Assembly (NCBI GenBank): GCA_038106185.1
Contig: JAYODE010000013.1
Span: 1-64,000, forward strand
DNA length: 64,000 nucleotides
Direction: 5' to 3'
DNA from: UBA4582 sp038106185
GTDB taxonomy: Bacteria; Pseudomonadota; Gammaproteobacteria; Pseudomonadales; Azotimanducaceae
Positions 45,074 to 54,185 of this stretch are shown here, one piece after another. The translations under genes and the position numbers were made by a program. Position 1 is the stretch's first letter. Every line of letters starts with the position of its first letter. Below the pieces are notes generated by a model. That model was not told the origin of the DNA and ran no database searches. It was given only the letters and a program-made list of their open reading frames with translations.

Positions 45074-45079
45074 ATGAAG
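45021..45079. repeat. 15-bp tandem units that include the sulfatase start codon
   Basis: Four units (atggctttaggaag, attggccttgagaag, attggctttgagaag, agtggctttatgaag) run to 45079. The last unit contains the ATG at 45074, and the gagaag of the previous copy lies at the position of a ribosome binding site. Unit copies could therefore change the initiation region. Confidence 0.88.
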
Positions 45080-46606
45080 AAAAACATCTTGTTTATCACT
45101 GCAGACCAGTGGCGCGGCGAATGCCTGTCATCCCTGGGGCACAAGGTTCAGACCCCGAATCTCGACCGTCTTGCCGCTCAGGGGGTCTTGTTTCGTCAGC
45201 ACTATGCGAATGCGGTGCCTTGTGCGCCTTCACGCGCCAGCCTGCATACTGGCATGTACCTGCAGAATCACCGGGCCGGTACCAACGGCACGCCGCTGGA
45301 TGCTCGGCACACTAATTGGGCCCTGGAGTTGCGCCAGCATGGATATGATCCTGTACTTTTTGGCTATACGGATACGGCCAATGATCCTCGTCAATTTGAT
45401 GCCGATGATCCTATTTTGCGCAGCTACGAAGGTCCCTTGCCCGGCATCAAACCTGCCGTGATGATGGGTACCTACCCTCACGCCTGGGCCGACTGGCTTG
45501 AAGCCAAGGGTTACGCGATACCCTCGCCAAACTTTAATTTATATACCACCCGCACCGACGGCGTGGAATACGAGGCTGGCGGCGCTGAGCCCCTGCCCCT
45601 GGCAATCCCGGCGGAGCATCATGACACCTGGTTCATGGTAGACCAGGTCATTGATTACCTGACGACCCACACCGAAGCGAAAACCCAGCCCTTTTGCATC
45701 CATCTGTCGTTATTACGCCCGCACCCGCCCTGGGTTGCACCAGCGCCTTACAACAGCCTGTACCCCCCGGCAACTCTAGGCGACTTCAACCGGGCAAGCT
45801 CTCGAGAAACCGAGGCGGAGCAACATCCCTTTCTGCGCCATTTTCTCGAACGGCCACACTATGGTGCGCCCCTCGATGAGAGAAAGCAGACTCGGCTGAA
45901 GTCAGCTTATTTCGGTTTGATGTCTGAGGTTGACGCAAACCTGGGCAGACTGTTCGAGCACCTGCAGACGCATGGCCTGTGGGAAAACACACTGATTGTC
46001 TTTACCTCTGATCATGGTGAACAGATGGGCGATCACTGGTTATTGGGCAAGCTGGGATACTTTGATCAGTCCTATCATATTCCTCTGATCATTCATGACC
46101 CGAGCCAGGCGGCCGACCAAAGCCGCGGCCACATCATGGAGGGCTTTACTGAGAATATAGATATCATGCCGACGTTGCTGGACTGGGTTGGCGTCGAGAT
46201 TCCCCACCAATGCGATGGCCGGTCATTATTGACTGGCTTGCGAAGCGGCCAATTTCCGACCAACTGGCGAACTGAGGCGCACTGGGAATTTGACTTCAGA
46301 GACATACTGAACGGCAGCGCTATGGAAGCCGAGCTAGGTCTCACTCATCATCAGTGCACGCTAAATGTCATTCGAGACAATGAGTACAAATACGTGCACT
46401 TCACTAACCTGCCACCCCTGTTCTTTGACTTAAAGCGGGATCCCGGCGAACTGCAGAACCTGGCCGATGATCCGACCTATTTGCCAAAAGTCTTGAGCTA
46501 TGCGCAAAAAATGCTGTCCTGGCGCATGAATCATGACGAACAGACACTGACACACCTGACCTTGACTGAGGACGGTGTCATAGGCCGAAAATCAGCCCGC
46601 TACTAG
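45074..46606 (+). CDS. Sulfatase-superfamily hydrolase, phosphonate monoester hydrolase-like
   Basis: A 510-residue alkaline-phosphatase-superfamily enzyme with a formylglycine site: Cys50 in NAVPCAPSRASLHTG matches the CxPSR modification motif. Asp11 in ITADQWRG and TSDHGEQMGDH provide metal ligands. The whole-sequence pattern (MYLQNHRAGTNGTPLDARH, GYTDTANDPR, LRPHPPWVAPAPY, RDPGELQNLADDP) is close to phosphonate monoester hydrolase/phosphodiesterase, so it may act on phosphonate or phosphate diesters rather than sulfate esters. No signal peptide is seen, so it is probably cytosolic. Modification needs a sulfatase-maturating enzyme, which is not in this window. Confidence 0.87.
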   Translation: MKKNILFITADQWRGECLSSLGHKVQTPNLDRLAAQGVLFRQHYANAVPCAPSRASLHTGMYLQNHRAGTNGTPLDARHTNWALELRQHGYDPVLFGYTDTANDPRQFDADDPILRSYEGPLPGIKPAVMMGTYPHAWADWLEAKGYAIPSPNFNLYTTRTDGVEYEAGGAEPLPLAIPAEHHDTWFMVDQVIDYLTTHTEAKTQPFCIHLSLLRPHPPWVAPAPYNSLYPPATLGDFNRASSRETEAEQHPFLRHFLERPHYGAPLDERKQTRLKSAYFGLMSEVDANLGRLFEHLQTHGLWENTLIVFTSDHGEQMGDHWLLGKLGYFDQSYHIPLIIHDPSQAADQSRGHIMEGFTENIDIMPTLLDWVGVEIPHQCDGRSLLTGLRSGQFPTNWRTEAHWEFDFRDILNGSAMEAELGLTHHQCTLNVIRDNEYKYVHFTNLPPLFFDLKRDPGELQNLADDPTYLPKVLSYAQKMLSWRMNHDEQTLTHLTLTEDGVIGRKSARY

Positions 46607-46652
46607 TGTTTTGGTGAAAGGCGCGCGTAACAGCCGCTGGGGATAGCCAAAT

Positions 46653-46670
46653 GCGGGCCTCTCGGCCCGC
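46653..46670 (-). terminator. Hairpin downstream of topA
   Basis: gcgggcc and ggcccgc form a 7-bp GC stem with a four-base loop, three bases beyond the topA stop and between two convergent genes. The T tract is weak. Confidence 0.45.
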
Positions 46671-46672
46671 GC

Positions 46673-49477
46673 CTATTCTGCGACGGCCACTGCCTCTGCT
46701 GACGGCGTTTTGACCGGCGTTTTGCGCGCCGGCACCTTGGCTTTGGCTTTGGCTTTAACTGTGGCTTTGGCTTTTGCTTTGGCTTTAACTTTGGCTTTGG
46801 CTTTCGTTTTGGCTTTGGCTTTAACTTTGGCTTTCGGTTTGCGCAACGGGGCGGCTTCTTCAACCCACTTGCCATCGATAAAGTCAGCTCGCCAGCCTGT
46901 GGGCTTGTCATCAACCTCGGTCATCACATAGTGCTCTTTGGTCTTGCGGCCAAACTTGACCAGGCTTCGATTGCCATTGGGATCCATGACCGGTGCTCGC
47001 ATCAGAAAACCATATTTGGGATCAATCTCATTTTGGTGCGGAAGCAACTCATCCAGGTAGGGCGCGCGGGTTTCGCGATTTTTCGGAAACTGGCTGGCGG
47101 CCAGGAAAATACCGGCAGCACCATCTCGAAGTACATAGGTGTCATCAACTTTCTGACACTGCAGCTCGGGCATCGCCACCGGATCCATCTTGGGCGGCGC
47201 CGCTTCACCGTTTCGAAGCAGCTTACGGGTATTTTTACAGTCCTCACTCGTACAGCCAAAATATTTGCCAAAACGTCCAGTCTTCAACTGCATCTCGGCA
47301 CCACATTTATCACACGCCAACACGGGGCCATCATAGCCCTTGATCTTGAAGTGGCCGCGTTCGACTTCAGCCCCATCGCAGTCCGGGTTATTGCCGCAGA
47401 CATGCAACTTACGCTCACTGTCAATCAGATAGCTGTCCATCGCTGTGTGGCAGCGGGAACAGCGGTGCTTGGTCAGCAGGATACGTGACTCTTCCTCTTC
47501 ATCACCATTAGCACTCACCACCTCGTCACCGGGAATCAGATTGATGGTCGATTTACAGCGTTCTTTGGGTGGCAGATTGTATCCGGAGCACCCCAGAAAA
47601 ACCCCGGTGCTGGCAGTACGGATCTGCATTTTGCGGCCACATTGCGGACAAGTAATATCCGTCATGGTCGGGTCATTGGCACGCATGCCGCCTTCCTCGC
47701 CACTGGCTTTTTCCACCTTACTGCTGAAATCCTGGTAGAACTCCGTCAGCACCTTCTTCCAATCGCGCTGACCACCGGACACCTGATCCAGCTCCTCTTC
47801 CAATTCTGCAGTAAAACCATAATCCAGCAGGTTGGGAAAGTTTTCCACCAGACGTGAAGTCACCACATCACCGATCTTGTTCGCGTAAAAGCGCTTATTC
47901 TGAAGGTTAACGTAACCTCGATCTTGAATGGTGGTGATGATCGCTGCGTAGGTCGAGGGCCGACCAATGCCCTTCTTCTCCAGTTCTCGCACCAGGCTCG
48001 CCTCGCCAAACCGTGGCGGTGGCTTGGTAAAGTGTTGCACCGGATCAAGCTCTACGAGCGATAGTACCTGGCCGACCTGGTAATCAGGCAGCACCGTCTC
48101 TTCTTCTTTGCGACTGGCCGGCGGTTGCACACGGGTAAAACCATCAAATCGCAGAATACGTCCTCTAACCCGTAATTCCATCTCACCGGCTGCTACTACG
48201 ACAGCCGTGCTCGTGTATTCAGCATTCGGCATCTGGCAGGCGACAAACTGACGCCATATGAGTTCGTACAGACGCTCAGCATCTCGCTCCATACCCACAA
48301 TTGAGGTGGTTTTGACCGTCACATCCGAGGGACGAATCGCCTCATGGGCTTCCTGCGCACCGCTCTTGCTGCTATACACTCTCGAAGCCTCTGGCAGGTA
48401 ACGTGCACCAAACTCGGCTTCTATCCAATCTCGGCAACTGGTGACAGCATCGTTACTCAAGTTGGTTGAGTCAGTTCGCATATAGGTGATGTAGCCAGCT
48501 TCGTAGAGTCGCTGCGCCAACATCATGGTCTTTTTCACCCCGAAACCAAGTCGAGTACTCGCTGCCTGTTGTAGCGTCGAGGTAATAAAGGGTGCAGAAG
48601 GACGAGTCTGGGTAGGTCTGTCTTCGCGACTTGTTACGGAGAAGGTTGCCGCCTGCAATCTTGCCAGAGCAGCATTCGTCTGCGCCTGACTGGTCGGCCG
48701 AAAGGCTTCGCCGGCGTCCTTGGTTACCTGAAATTTAACAACGTCAGTCAACGTTTTATCGGTTCCACGCAGGTCTGCGAACAGTTCCCAATATTCTTCC
48801 GGAACAAATGCTCGTATTTCCTTCTCACGCTCGACGATCAGTCGAACCGCGACAGACTGCACTCGGCCAGCAGAAAGACCACGGGCTACTTTCGCCCACA
48901 GCAGTGGGGAAGCCAGAAAACCCACCACCCTGTCAAGAAAGCGTCTGGCCTGCTGCGCGTTGACCATGGCCATATCTATGTCGCCCGGATGCTCAAAGGC
49001 TTCCTTGATCGCCTTTTTGGTAATCTCGTTGAAGACAACCCGTCGGTAACGACTCTCATCACCACCAATCGCCTCACGCAAGTGCCAGGCAATGGCTTCG
49101 CCTTCGCGATCCAAGTCAGTCGCGAGATAAATCTGGTCAGCGTCCTTTGCCAAGCGCTTGAGTTCGCTGACAACCTTTTCTTTACCAGGCAGCACCTCAT
49201 AGGTCGCTGCCCAGCCATGTTCCGGGTCAACACCCATTCGTGCAATCAGCTGAGTGTGGGCCTTCTGCTTTTTATACGCGGCCTTTTTGTCAGGCGCCAT
49301 TTTTCGGGTCTTTGCCGCCTCAGCAGCACGCGCTTTGAGGTCAGCATTACCGTTGCCGCTGGTTGGCAAGTCACGAATGTGACCCACGCTCGACTTGACA
49401 ATAAAGTCGCTGCCTAGGTATTTATTAATGGTCTTGGCTTTCGCCGGAGACTCAACGATAACTAGCGATTTTCCCAT
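46673..49477 (-). CDS. topA: DNA topoisomerase I
   Basis: A 934-residue type IA topoisomerase that relaxes negative supercoils. The TOPRIM start MGKSLVIVESPAKAKTINKYLG is clear, and the catalytic Tyr332 lies in GYITYMRTDSTN. Three C-terminal zinc ribbons are visible: CPQCGRKM, CSRCHTAM and CDKCGAEM with their partner cysteines. The tail after the last ribbon is an unusual Lys-Ala repeat region. The ORF is open upstream, but the ATG at 49477 follows aaggaag and matches other TopA N-termini. Confidence 0.95.
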   Translation of the reverse strand: MGKSLVIVESPAKAKTINKYLGSDFIVKSSVGHIRDLPTSGNGNADLKARAAEAAKTRKMAPDKKAAYKKQKAHTQLIARMGVDPEHGWAATYEVLPGKEKVVSELKRLAKDADQIYLATDLDREGEAIAWHLREAIGGDESRYRRVVFNEITKKAIKEAFEHPGDIDMAMVNAQQARRFLDRVVGFLASPLLWAKVARGLSAGRVQSVAVRLIVEREKEIRAFVPEEYWELFADLRGTDKTLTDVVKFQVTKDAGEAFRPTSQAQTNAALARLQAATFSVTSREDRPTQTRPSAPFITSTLQQAASTRLGFGVKKTMMLAQRLYEAGYITYMRTDSTNLSNDAVTSCRDWIEAEFGARYLPEASRVYSSKSGAQEAHEAIRPSDVTVKTTSIVGMERDAERLYELIWRQFVACQMPNAEYTSTAVVVAAGEMELRVRGRILRFDGFTRVQPPASRKEEETVLPDYQVGQVLSLVELDPVQHFTKPPPRFGEASLVRELEKKGIGRPSTYAAIITTIQDRGYVNLQNKRFYANKIGDVVTSRLVENFPNLLDYGFTAELEEELDQVSGGQRDWKKVLTEFYQDFSSKVEKASGEEGGMRANDPTMTDITCPQCGRKMQIRTASTGVFLGCSGYNLPPKERCKSTINLIPGDEVVSANGDEEEESRILLTKHRCSRCHTAMDSYLIDSERKLHVCGNNPDCDGAEVERGHFKIKGYDGPVLACDKCGAEMQLKTGRFGKYFGCTSEDCKNTRKLLRNGEAAPPKMDPVAMPELQCQKVDDTYVLRDGAAGIFLAASQFPKNRETRAPYLDELLPHQNEIDPKYGFLMRAPVMDPNGNRSLVKFGRKTKEHYVMTEVDDKPTGWRADFIDGKWVEEAAPLRKPKAKVKAKAKTKAKAKVKAKAKAKATVKAKAKAKVPARKTPVKTPSAEAVAVAE
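46735..46845 (-). repeat. Hexanucleotide-type repeat encoding Lys-Ala tail of TopA
   Basis: On the plus strand the pattern ggctttggctttaactttggctttg repeats, encoding alternating Lys and Ala residues on the minus strand. It would give a highly basic tail suited to DNA binding, and is likely length-variable. Confidence 0.85.
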
Positions 49478-49518
49478 AACTTCCTTGATTATTGCCGGCC
49501 AGCGGTAAAATGCCGACA

Positions 49519-49547
49519 TATATAGTGTGTTACCTGGCGCAGGTCAA
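49519..49547 (-). promoter_or_regulatory. Candidate sigma-70 promoter of topA
   Basis: Read on the minus strand, ttgacc and tatata are separated by 17 bases and lie about 40 bases before the topA start. Both boxes are close to consensus. Confidence 0.6.
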
Positions 49548-49628
49548 CCTCTAACGTAAACTGATCCCACGCTTGAAAGGATCGCTAGCTTAGCCTGCGG
49601 GCGCGTGCTGTTGTCAACCTGCTTGTTC

Positions 49629-50204
49629 TCAGTGGTCGTGATTCGATGCTGAATCAACCGCTTGCAAAGCCAAAGGGGCGGCGACACAACCTCGCATAAA
49701 GTCAATGAGTCTGGCTAAATCTGTGGCATCGCCACGCTCATTCCAGTAAGCCGAAACAATGTTTTTTCGCTCCTCAACTCTGACAACATCGTTAGGAAGC
49801 TGCGCCACTGAGCCTTGAAGATACTGACGCAAGGCGACAGGTAACTGAACTGTCTGCGTATCAACCCACTGCCAACCACTGGGCAAACCCTCTGCAGCTG
49901 TCGTTGACTGCCTGACCTTTCGTTCTAACGCCCAGTCAAAGGCGATCTGCCTGGCTTCAGACCGAGGCCGAGGCAGTCGATAAGCGATCACGGACATAAC
50001 CCGCTCCAAGGGCCTGCCGGTATTACTCAGATAAGCTTCAGGATCAGGATCTGGATCGTCAATACGCGTCAGATGCACACTGATCCCCGCCGCCATAGCT
50101 GTTTTTCTCTTTTGCATCTGGTCTTTCTGGCGCTTTGACGGCAGGACCGCCAGGATCGGGCCAATGATCATAAAAAGTACTACCGCTATGATGAAGTAAG
50201 CCAT
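49629..50204 (-). CDS. Conserved unknown membrane-anchored protein
   Basis: A 191-residue protein from the ATG at 50204. A single N-terminal transmembrane helix (AYFIIAVVLFMIIGPILAVLP) is followed by a charged cytoplasmic or periplasmic region with no recognised domain. Two Trp-containing segments (FDWALERK and GWQWVDTQTV) are notable. Similar proteins occur beside topA in other gammaproteobacteria as far as I recall, hence probably conserved. An earlier in-frame start at 50246 is less likely because the helix begins at the chosen site. Function unknown. Confidence 0.65.
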   Translation of the reverse strand: MAYFIIAVVLFMIIGPILAVLPSKRQKDQMQKRKTAMAAGISVHLTRIDDPDPDPEAYLSNTGRPLERVMSVIAYRLPRPRSEARQIAFDWALERKVRQSTTAAEGLPSGWQWVDTQTVQLPVALRQYLQGSVAQLPNDVVRVEERKNIVSAYWNERGDATDLARLIDFMRGCVAAPLALQAVDSASNHDH

Positions 50205-50328
50205 AATTTCACTGTCTTCAAGTAAATGCGCCGGCGATCGAGCCATTGCTGTTGAGGTCCACCAGTTTACTGTGTAAATTTATCCGCACAGCCACTATTT
50301 TGTGAAAAATCTATCCGAGGCTTGAGCT

Positions 50329-50763
50329 ATGAGCGAATACAGACACATATTAGTCGCGGTCGATCTCACCGAAGAATCAGTTCAGGTCACGCAACGCGCT
50401 TGCGCCCTGAGAACCGCCTTCTCTGCCAAACTCAGTTGTGTGCATGTGATAGAACCCTTAAGCCTGGCCTATGGGGGGGATATCCCTATGGACCTGTCAA
50501 CGATTCAGGACCAGATTCAAGACACCGCAAAATCTCATCTCGCCGAGTTTGCCAAGTCCTTGGCGATAGCGCCAGAAAACCAGCACCTGATATTCGGCCG
50601 ACCAGAAACAGAAATCCACGCGCTGGCAAAAGAAATCGAGGCAGATCTGATCGTGGTGGGTAGCCATGGTCGAGCGGGGCTCGCATTGCTGTTGGGTTCC
50701 ACTGCCAACGGCGTGCTCCACGGCGCTACGTGTGACGTCCTGGCCGTGCGGGTCGGTATCTGA
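50329..50763 (+). CDS. Universal stress protein, UspA family
   Basis: A 144-residue cytosolic stress protein. The nucleotide-binding motif G-x2-G-x9-G-S/T is GSHGRAGLALLLGSTANG near the C-terminus, and the N-terminus YRHILVAVDLTEES is typical. It is probably an ATP-binding dimer supporting survival under stress. It is divergent from the membrane-anchored unknown gene, with an 80-base promoter region between the chosen starts. The stop is close to the lytic transglycosylase frame, so the two may be co-transcribed. Confidence 0.9.
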   Translation: MSEYRHILVAVDLTEESVQVTQRACALRTAFSAKLSCVHVIEPLSLAYGGDIPMDLSTIQDQIQDTAKSHLAEFAKSLAIAPENQHLIFGRPETEIHALAKEIEADLIVVGSHGRAGLALLLGSTANGVLHGATCDVLAVRVGI

Positions 50764-50858
50764 TTTGCATCTGCGTCTCAAAGCAAGACGGCGATAGGGT
50801 TTCGGCTTTCTTCCGTGCCGTTATCGCCTGTTGGCTGATACTTTCAAGTCTGAGTCAG

Positions 50859-52739
50859 GTGTATGGCGCCGACGCTCCGTCGCCTGAACTGCTGGAGCAG
50901 CGTCGCGACTATTTGGCGGCCATCGCAGCGATCAAGTCACAACAGAAAAGCCGCTACAGGCAGTTGCGCGCAGGGCTCAGTCATTATCCCCTGCACCCTT
51001 ATCTGGATTATACCGAGACGATTTATACGCTGGCCCGGCAAAGCAACTCGTCTATCCAGGCATTCATAGACCAGTGGAGCGATACACCGCTCGCCGAGCA
51101 GCTACGGCAGAACTGGCTCTATTACCTCGCCAAACACCATCGCTGGCAAGAGTTTCTCGACATCTACAACCTTGACAGCGCCACCAGCGTTAATGCCTGC
51201 TCTTATGGGCTCGCGCTTTTTCGTACTCAGCAAATTACCGAGGCCTTCGCTCAGGCTGAGCGACTCTGGCTGGTGGGCCGTTCCCAGCCCGATGAATGTG
51301 ATCCTATCTTCACAGCCTGGCGAGATGCCGGCGTACTTGACGATGTCATGGCCTGGCGGCGCTTTCAATTGGCGATGGCAGACAGCAAACTGACCCTGGC
51401 TCGGTATCTGCTGCGGTATATGGATAGCTCGACAAAGCAACTGGCGAGTCGTTTTATAGAAGTCCATCGAAAGCCCGAGCTGATCGCTCAGGTTCAACGT
51501 TTTAATGCCGACAATGATCGCCAGCGGCAGATCATTCTGCATGGCATTGCGCGCCTGGCACGCCGTGATGCTCCTGCGGCACTGGCAACCATCAAGGCTT
51601 ATCAGCAGCGTTACAAGTTTGACTCGACAGAAACCGAGGCGCTGTTTACCAGCATCGGCATTCGCCTGAGTCTGGCCGGTGATCCGAATGATGAGCTGAA
51701 CAGTCTACCGGTTAGCTTGACAGGCCAAACCGAGCTACTCGAGGCGCGCATTCGCTATGCTTTGAAGCAGCTGGACTGGGGCGAGGCACTGGTCATGATC
51801 AACCGTCTCGATCCCGTCCTGCAACAGACTCCTCGATGGTCCTATTGGCGAGCGCGCATCCTGGCAGGATCGACAGACCCCAAGGACCTGGCGTCAGCGA
51901 CAGACATTTATCGAAGTATTGCCCAGCAACGAGACTTCTATAGTTTCCTCGCCGCTGACATGATTGGCAGTCGTTATGAGTTTGCCGACTCACCCACTCT
52001 GGTGACGTCGGAAGAGGTGCTCAATCTGCAGGCTATGCCCGGAATACAACGGGCTGAAGAGCTCTTTGCATTGAATGAGCTGACCCGCGCCAGACGAGAA
52101 TGGCAGTTTACAACCCACGACTTCTCCCCCCGAGAGCGTCAAATCGCCGCTCGAGTCACAGAGGGCTGGGGTCAGTATCACCAGTCGATTCGCGCCATGA
52201 TAGACGCCGAGACCTGGGACGATCTGACGCTTCGATTTCCACTGGCCTATCACGACAGCTTTATACTCAATACTCGAGCCGCCAACATCTCTCTGCCCTG
52301 GGGTATCGCCATCGCTCGCCAGGAAAGCGCATTTATGCCTGATGCCCGCTCGAGCGCAGGGGCTATAGGCTTGATGCAACTGATGCCTGCAACGGCAAAA
52401 CAAACTGCTCGGCGCCATGGCGTCAAGTATGCCTCCAGCCAACAGCTGACAGACCCTGAAACAAATATTCAGCTCGGCACCGCCTACCTGGGCAACATGC
52501 TTCGGCGCTTCAACAATAATCGTATCCTTGCCTCTGCCGCCTATAATGCTGGTCCTTCACGGGTTGAACGTTGGATTAATCCTGATCTGCCCTTAGACGT
52601 CTGGATCGAGACCCTGCCATTCGAAGAGACTCGCAGCTACGTGCAAAATGTCCTGATGTTTTCCAGCATTTACGCTTGGCGCCTGAATCAGACACCGCCT
52701 CTGATTATGCCCAACGAGTGGAAGGATTTCTCCTCATAG
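50859..52739 (+). CDS. slt: Soluble lytic murein transglycosylase
   Basis: A periplasmic peptidoglycan lytic transglycosylase with an N-terminal alpha-superhelical U domain and a C-terminal goose-lysozyme-like catalytic domain. The catalytic Glu, codon 52323, lies in IARQESAFMPDARS, followed by GLMQLMPATA and AYNAGPSRVERW. The listed GTG is the first canonical start in this frame, but it falls inside the signal peptide: upstream in-frame codons read FFRAVIACWLILSSLSQVYGADA. No ATG, GTG or TTG exists between that segment and the usp stop, so the true start may be a rare codon such as ATC or ATT near 50763-50769, or the sequence has an error. Confidence 0.85.
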   Translation: MYGADAPSPELLEQRRDYLAAIAAIKSQQKSRYRQLRAGLSHYPLHPYLDYTETIYTLARQSNSSIQAFIDQWSDTPLAEQLRQNWLYYLAKHHRWQEFLDIYNLDSATSVNACSYGLALFRTQQITEAFAQAERLWLVGRSQPDECDPIFTAWRDAGVLDDVMAWRRFQLAMADSKLTLARYLLRYMDSSTKQLASRFIEVHRKPELIAQVQRFNADNDRQRQIILHGIARLARRDAPAALATIKAYQQRYKFDSTETEALFTSIGIRLSLAGDPNDELNSLPVSLTGQTELLEARIRYALKQLDWGEALVMINRLDPVLQQTPRWSYWRARILAGSTDPKDLASATDIYRSIAQQRDFYSFLAADMIGSRYEFADSPTLVTSEEVLNLQAMPGIQRAEELFALNELTRARREWQFTTHDFSPRERQIAARVTEGWGQYHQSIRAMIDAETWDDLTLRFPLAYHDSFILNTRAANISLPWGIAIARQESAFMPDARSSAGAIGLMQLMPATAKQTARRHGVKYASSQQLTDPETNIQLGTAYLGNMLRRFNNNRILASAAYNAGPSRVERWINPDLPLDVWIETLPFEETRSYVQNVLMFSSIYAWRLNQTPPLIMPNEWKDFSS

Positions 52740-52845
52740 AATAGCGCCTTCCTCAACTCGGCGAGTCCCGATACTGAACCCGCTGAACCCGAAGACCGCC
52801 AAAGGGTGGGCTTAACTGACCCAGCGGCGCAATAGTCGCCAGTGC

Positions 52846-52905
52846 CGGCTTAGTCAGAACCCGCTGAGTCAGAACCAGCTGAGTCAGTGACAGCTGAGTC
52901 AATAG
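52846..52905. repeat. Four tandem 15-bp units
   Basis: Four 15-bp copies, the clearest being ccgctgagtcagaac and cagctgagtcagtga, lie between slt and tatD. A looser ggtcaat repeat follows. The remaining intergenic sequence has no gene. Confidence 0.87.
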
Positions 52906-52948
52906 GGTCAATCTCAATTAGGTCAATAAGATCGTGCTGCGAGGGTGT

Positions 52949-52977
52949 CTGACTCAACGCCAAGTCTCAGGTATACT
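52949..52977 (+). promoter_or_regulatory. Candidate sigma-70 promoter of tatD operon
   Basis: ctgact and tatact are separated by 17 bases, 42 bases upstream of the tatD ATG. The hexamers are identical to those before the CoA transferase gene at 22523-22551. Confidence 0.45.
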
Positions 52978-53018
52978 CACCCTTTATTTATGGCCTAAGG
53001 CAGGCACAGATTATCCCG

Positions 53019-53837
53019 ATGAGTAGTTCGATTTCCCCTGAGCCCGCCCTTGAAGCCCTTGTGGATATCGGCGCCAACCTGACCCATGAATCTTTTACCG
53101 TGGATTTTGCCGACGTCCTGAATCGCGCCCGCCAGGTCGGCGTGAGCCAGATTATTGTCACTGGCGCATCTTTACAGGGCAGTATTGATGCCCTGCAGCT
53201 GGCCCAGCAACATTCGGGCTACCTGTGGGCGACAGCGGGCATCCATCCACACCATGCGAACGAGACAGATGCCACCACGCTAGCACAACTGCGAGATCTG
53301 GCCGCTCAACCGCAGATCAAGGCGATCGGAGAGACGGGCCTGGATTTCTTTCGCGATCTTTGTCCTCGACACCAGCAGATCCAGGCTTTTGAAGCCCATA
53401 TTGAGCTGGCTATCGAAACCGGATTGCCCATGTTCCTGCACGAGCGGGATGCCAGCCGCGCTTTTATTGAGGTACTACAGCCCTATCGGGATCAGCTGAG
53501 CCAGGTCGTGGTGCATTGCTTCACCGGTGAGGCAGCCGCGCTCTATAGCTACCTGGACCTGGACTGCTATATCGGGATCACTGGCTGGCTCTGCGACGAG
53601 CGCCGCGGTACCCACTTGATTCCTCTGGTGCGCGAAATACCCGCCACTCGACTACTCATCGAGACAGATGCACCCTATCTGATGCCGCGCAACATCACGC
53701 CCAAGCCTAAAAGCCGTCGCAATGAACCCGTACACTTGCCCTATGTGTGCCAGGCTGTGGCCAATGCCACTGGCAGAGACTACGCAGACATAGCCCGCAC
53801 CACCACGGCCAACGCTCGAGCCTTCTTTCGCCTATGA
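53019..53837 (+). CDS. tatD: TatD family metal-dependent hydrolase
   Basis: A 272-residue TIM-barrel metal hydrolase. The N-terminus VDIGANLTHESF matches TatD proper rather than YcfH types, having Asn-Leu-Thr in place of the first His pair. Other motifs are TAGIHPHHAN, GETGLDF, FLHERDAS, HCFTG, ITGWLCDERRG, LIETDAPYLMPR and SRRNEPVHLP. TatD acts as a 3'-5' exonuclease in DNA repair or turnover, independent of the Tat translocase. The stop overlaps a glutaredoxin-like gene by four bases. Confidence 0.93.
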   Translation: MSSSISPEPALEALVDIGANLTHESFTVDFADVLNRARQVGVSQIIVTGASLQGSIDALQLAQQHSGYLWATAGIHPHHANETDATTLAQLRDLAAQPQIKAIGETGLDFFRDLCPRHQQIQAFEAHIELAIETGLPMFLHERDASRAFIEVLQPYRDQLSQVVVHCFTGEAAALYSYLDLDCYIGITGWLCDERRGTHLIPLVREIPATRLLIETDAPYLMPRNITPKPKSRRNEPVHLPYVCQAVANATGRDYADIARTTTANARAFFRL

Positions 53838-54082
53838 ATCTGACCCTTTACACAACCCTCGGTTGTCACTTGTGTGAGCAAGCATTAGAGTTACTCAAAG
53901 AGAGTCAGGCTCGAGGCCGCACCTTGACCATTCACTCTGTAGAAATCAGTGACTCAGATGATCTGATCGCCCTGTATGGTGTTCGTATCCCGGTGATAAA
54001 GACCCATGACTCAAATACAGAGCTTGGCTGGCCCTTTGACTCAGCCACCCTGGATCAGTTTCTGGATGCCGCAGAATCCTAG
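53834..54082 (+). CDS. Glutaredoxin-like (DUF836) small protein
   Basis: An 82-residue thioredoxin-fold protein with N-terminal TLYTTLGCHLCEQA, a CxxC redox motif (Cys-His-Leu-Cys), and a TVIP-like cis-Pro segment GVRIPVIK. It starts in the tatD stop codon (ATGA), so is translationally coupled. Small glutaredoxins of this type are widespread in gammaproteobacteria next to tatD-like or other genes. A specific partner is not evident. Confidence 0.85.
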   Translation: MNLTLYTTLGCHLCEQALELLKESQARGRTLTIHSVEISDSDDLIALYGVRIPVIKTHDSNTELGWPFDSATLDQFLDAAES

Positions 54083-54185
54083 CTCACCATTAACCAGGAT
54101 TTACGGCAGCGAATACCGGCTGGCACCGACCCAAACTGGCGAACAGAACGACAGCGCCGTACAGACAAACCCTGAGAACTATTCG

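Noticed and set aside
53834..54185. Longer start for the S9 peptidase at 54006
   Set aside because: It would overlap the glutaredoxin-like gene and the extra residues show no signal peptide or conservation.
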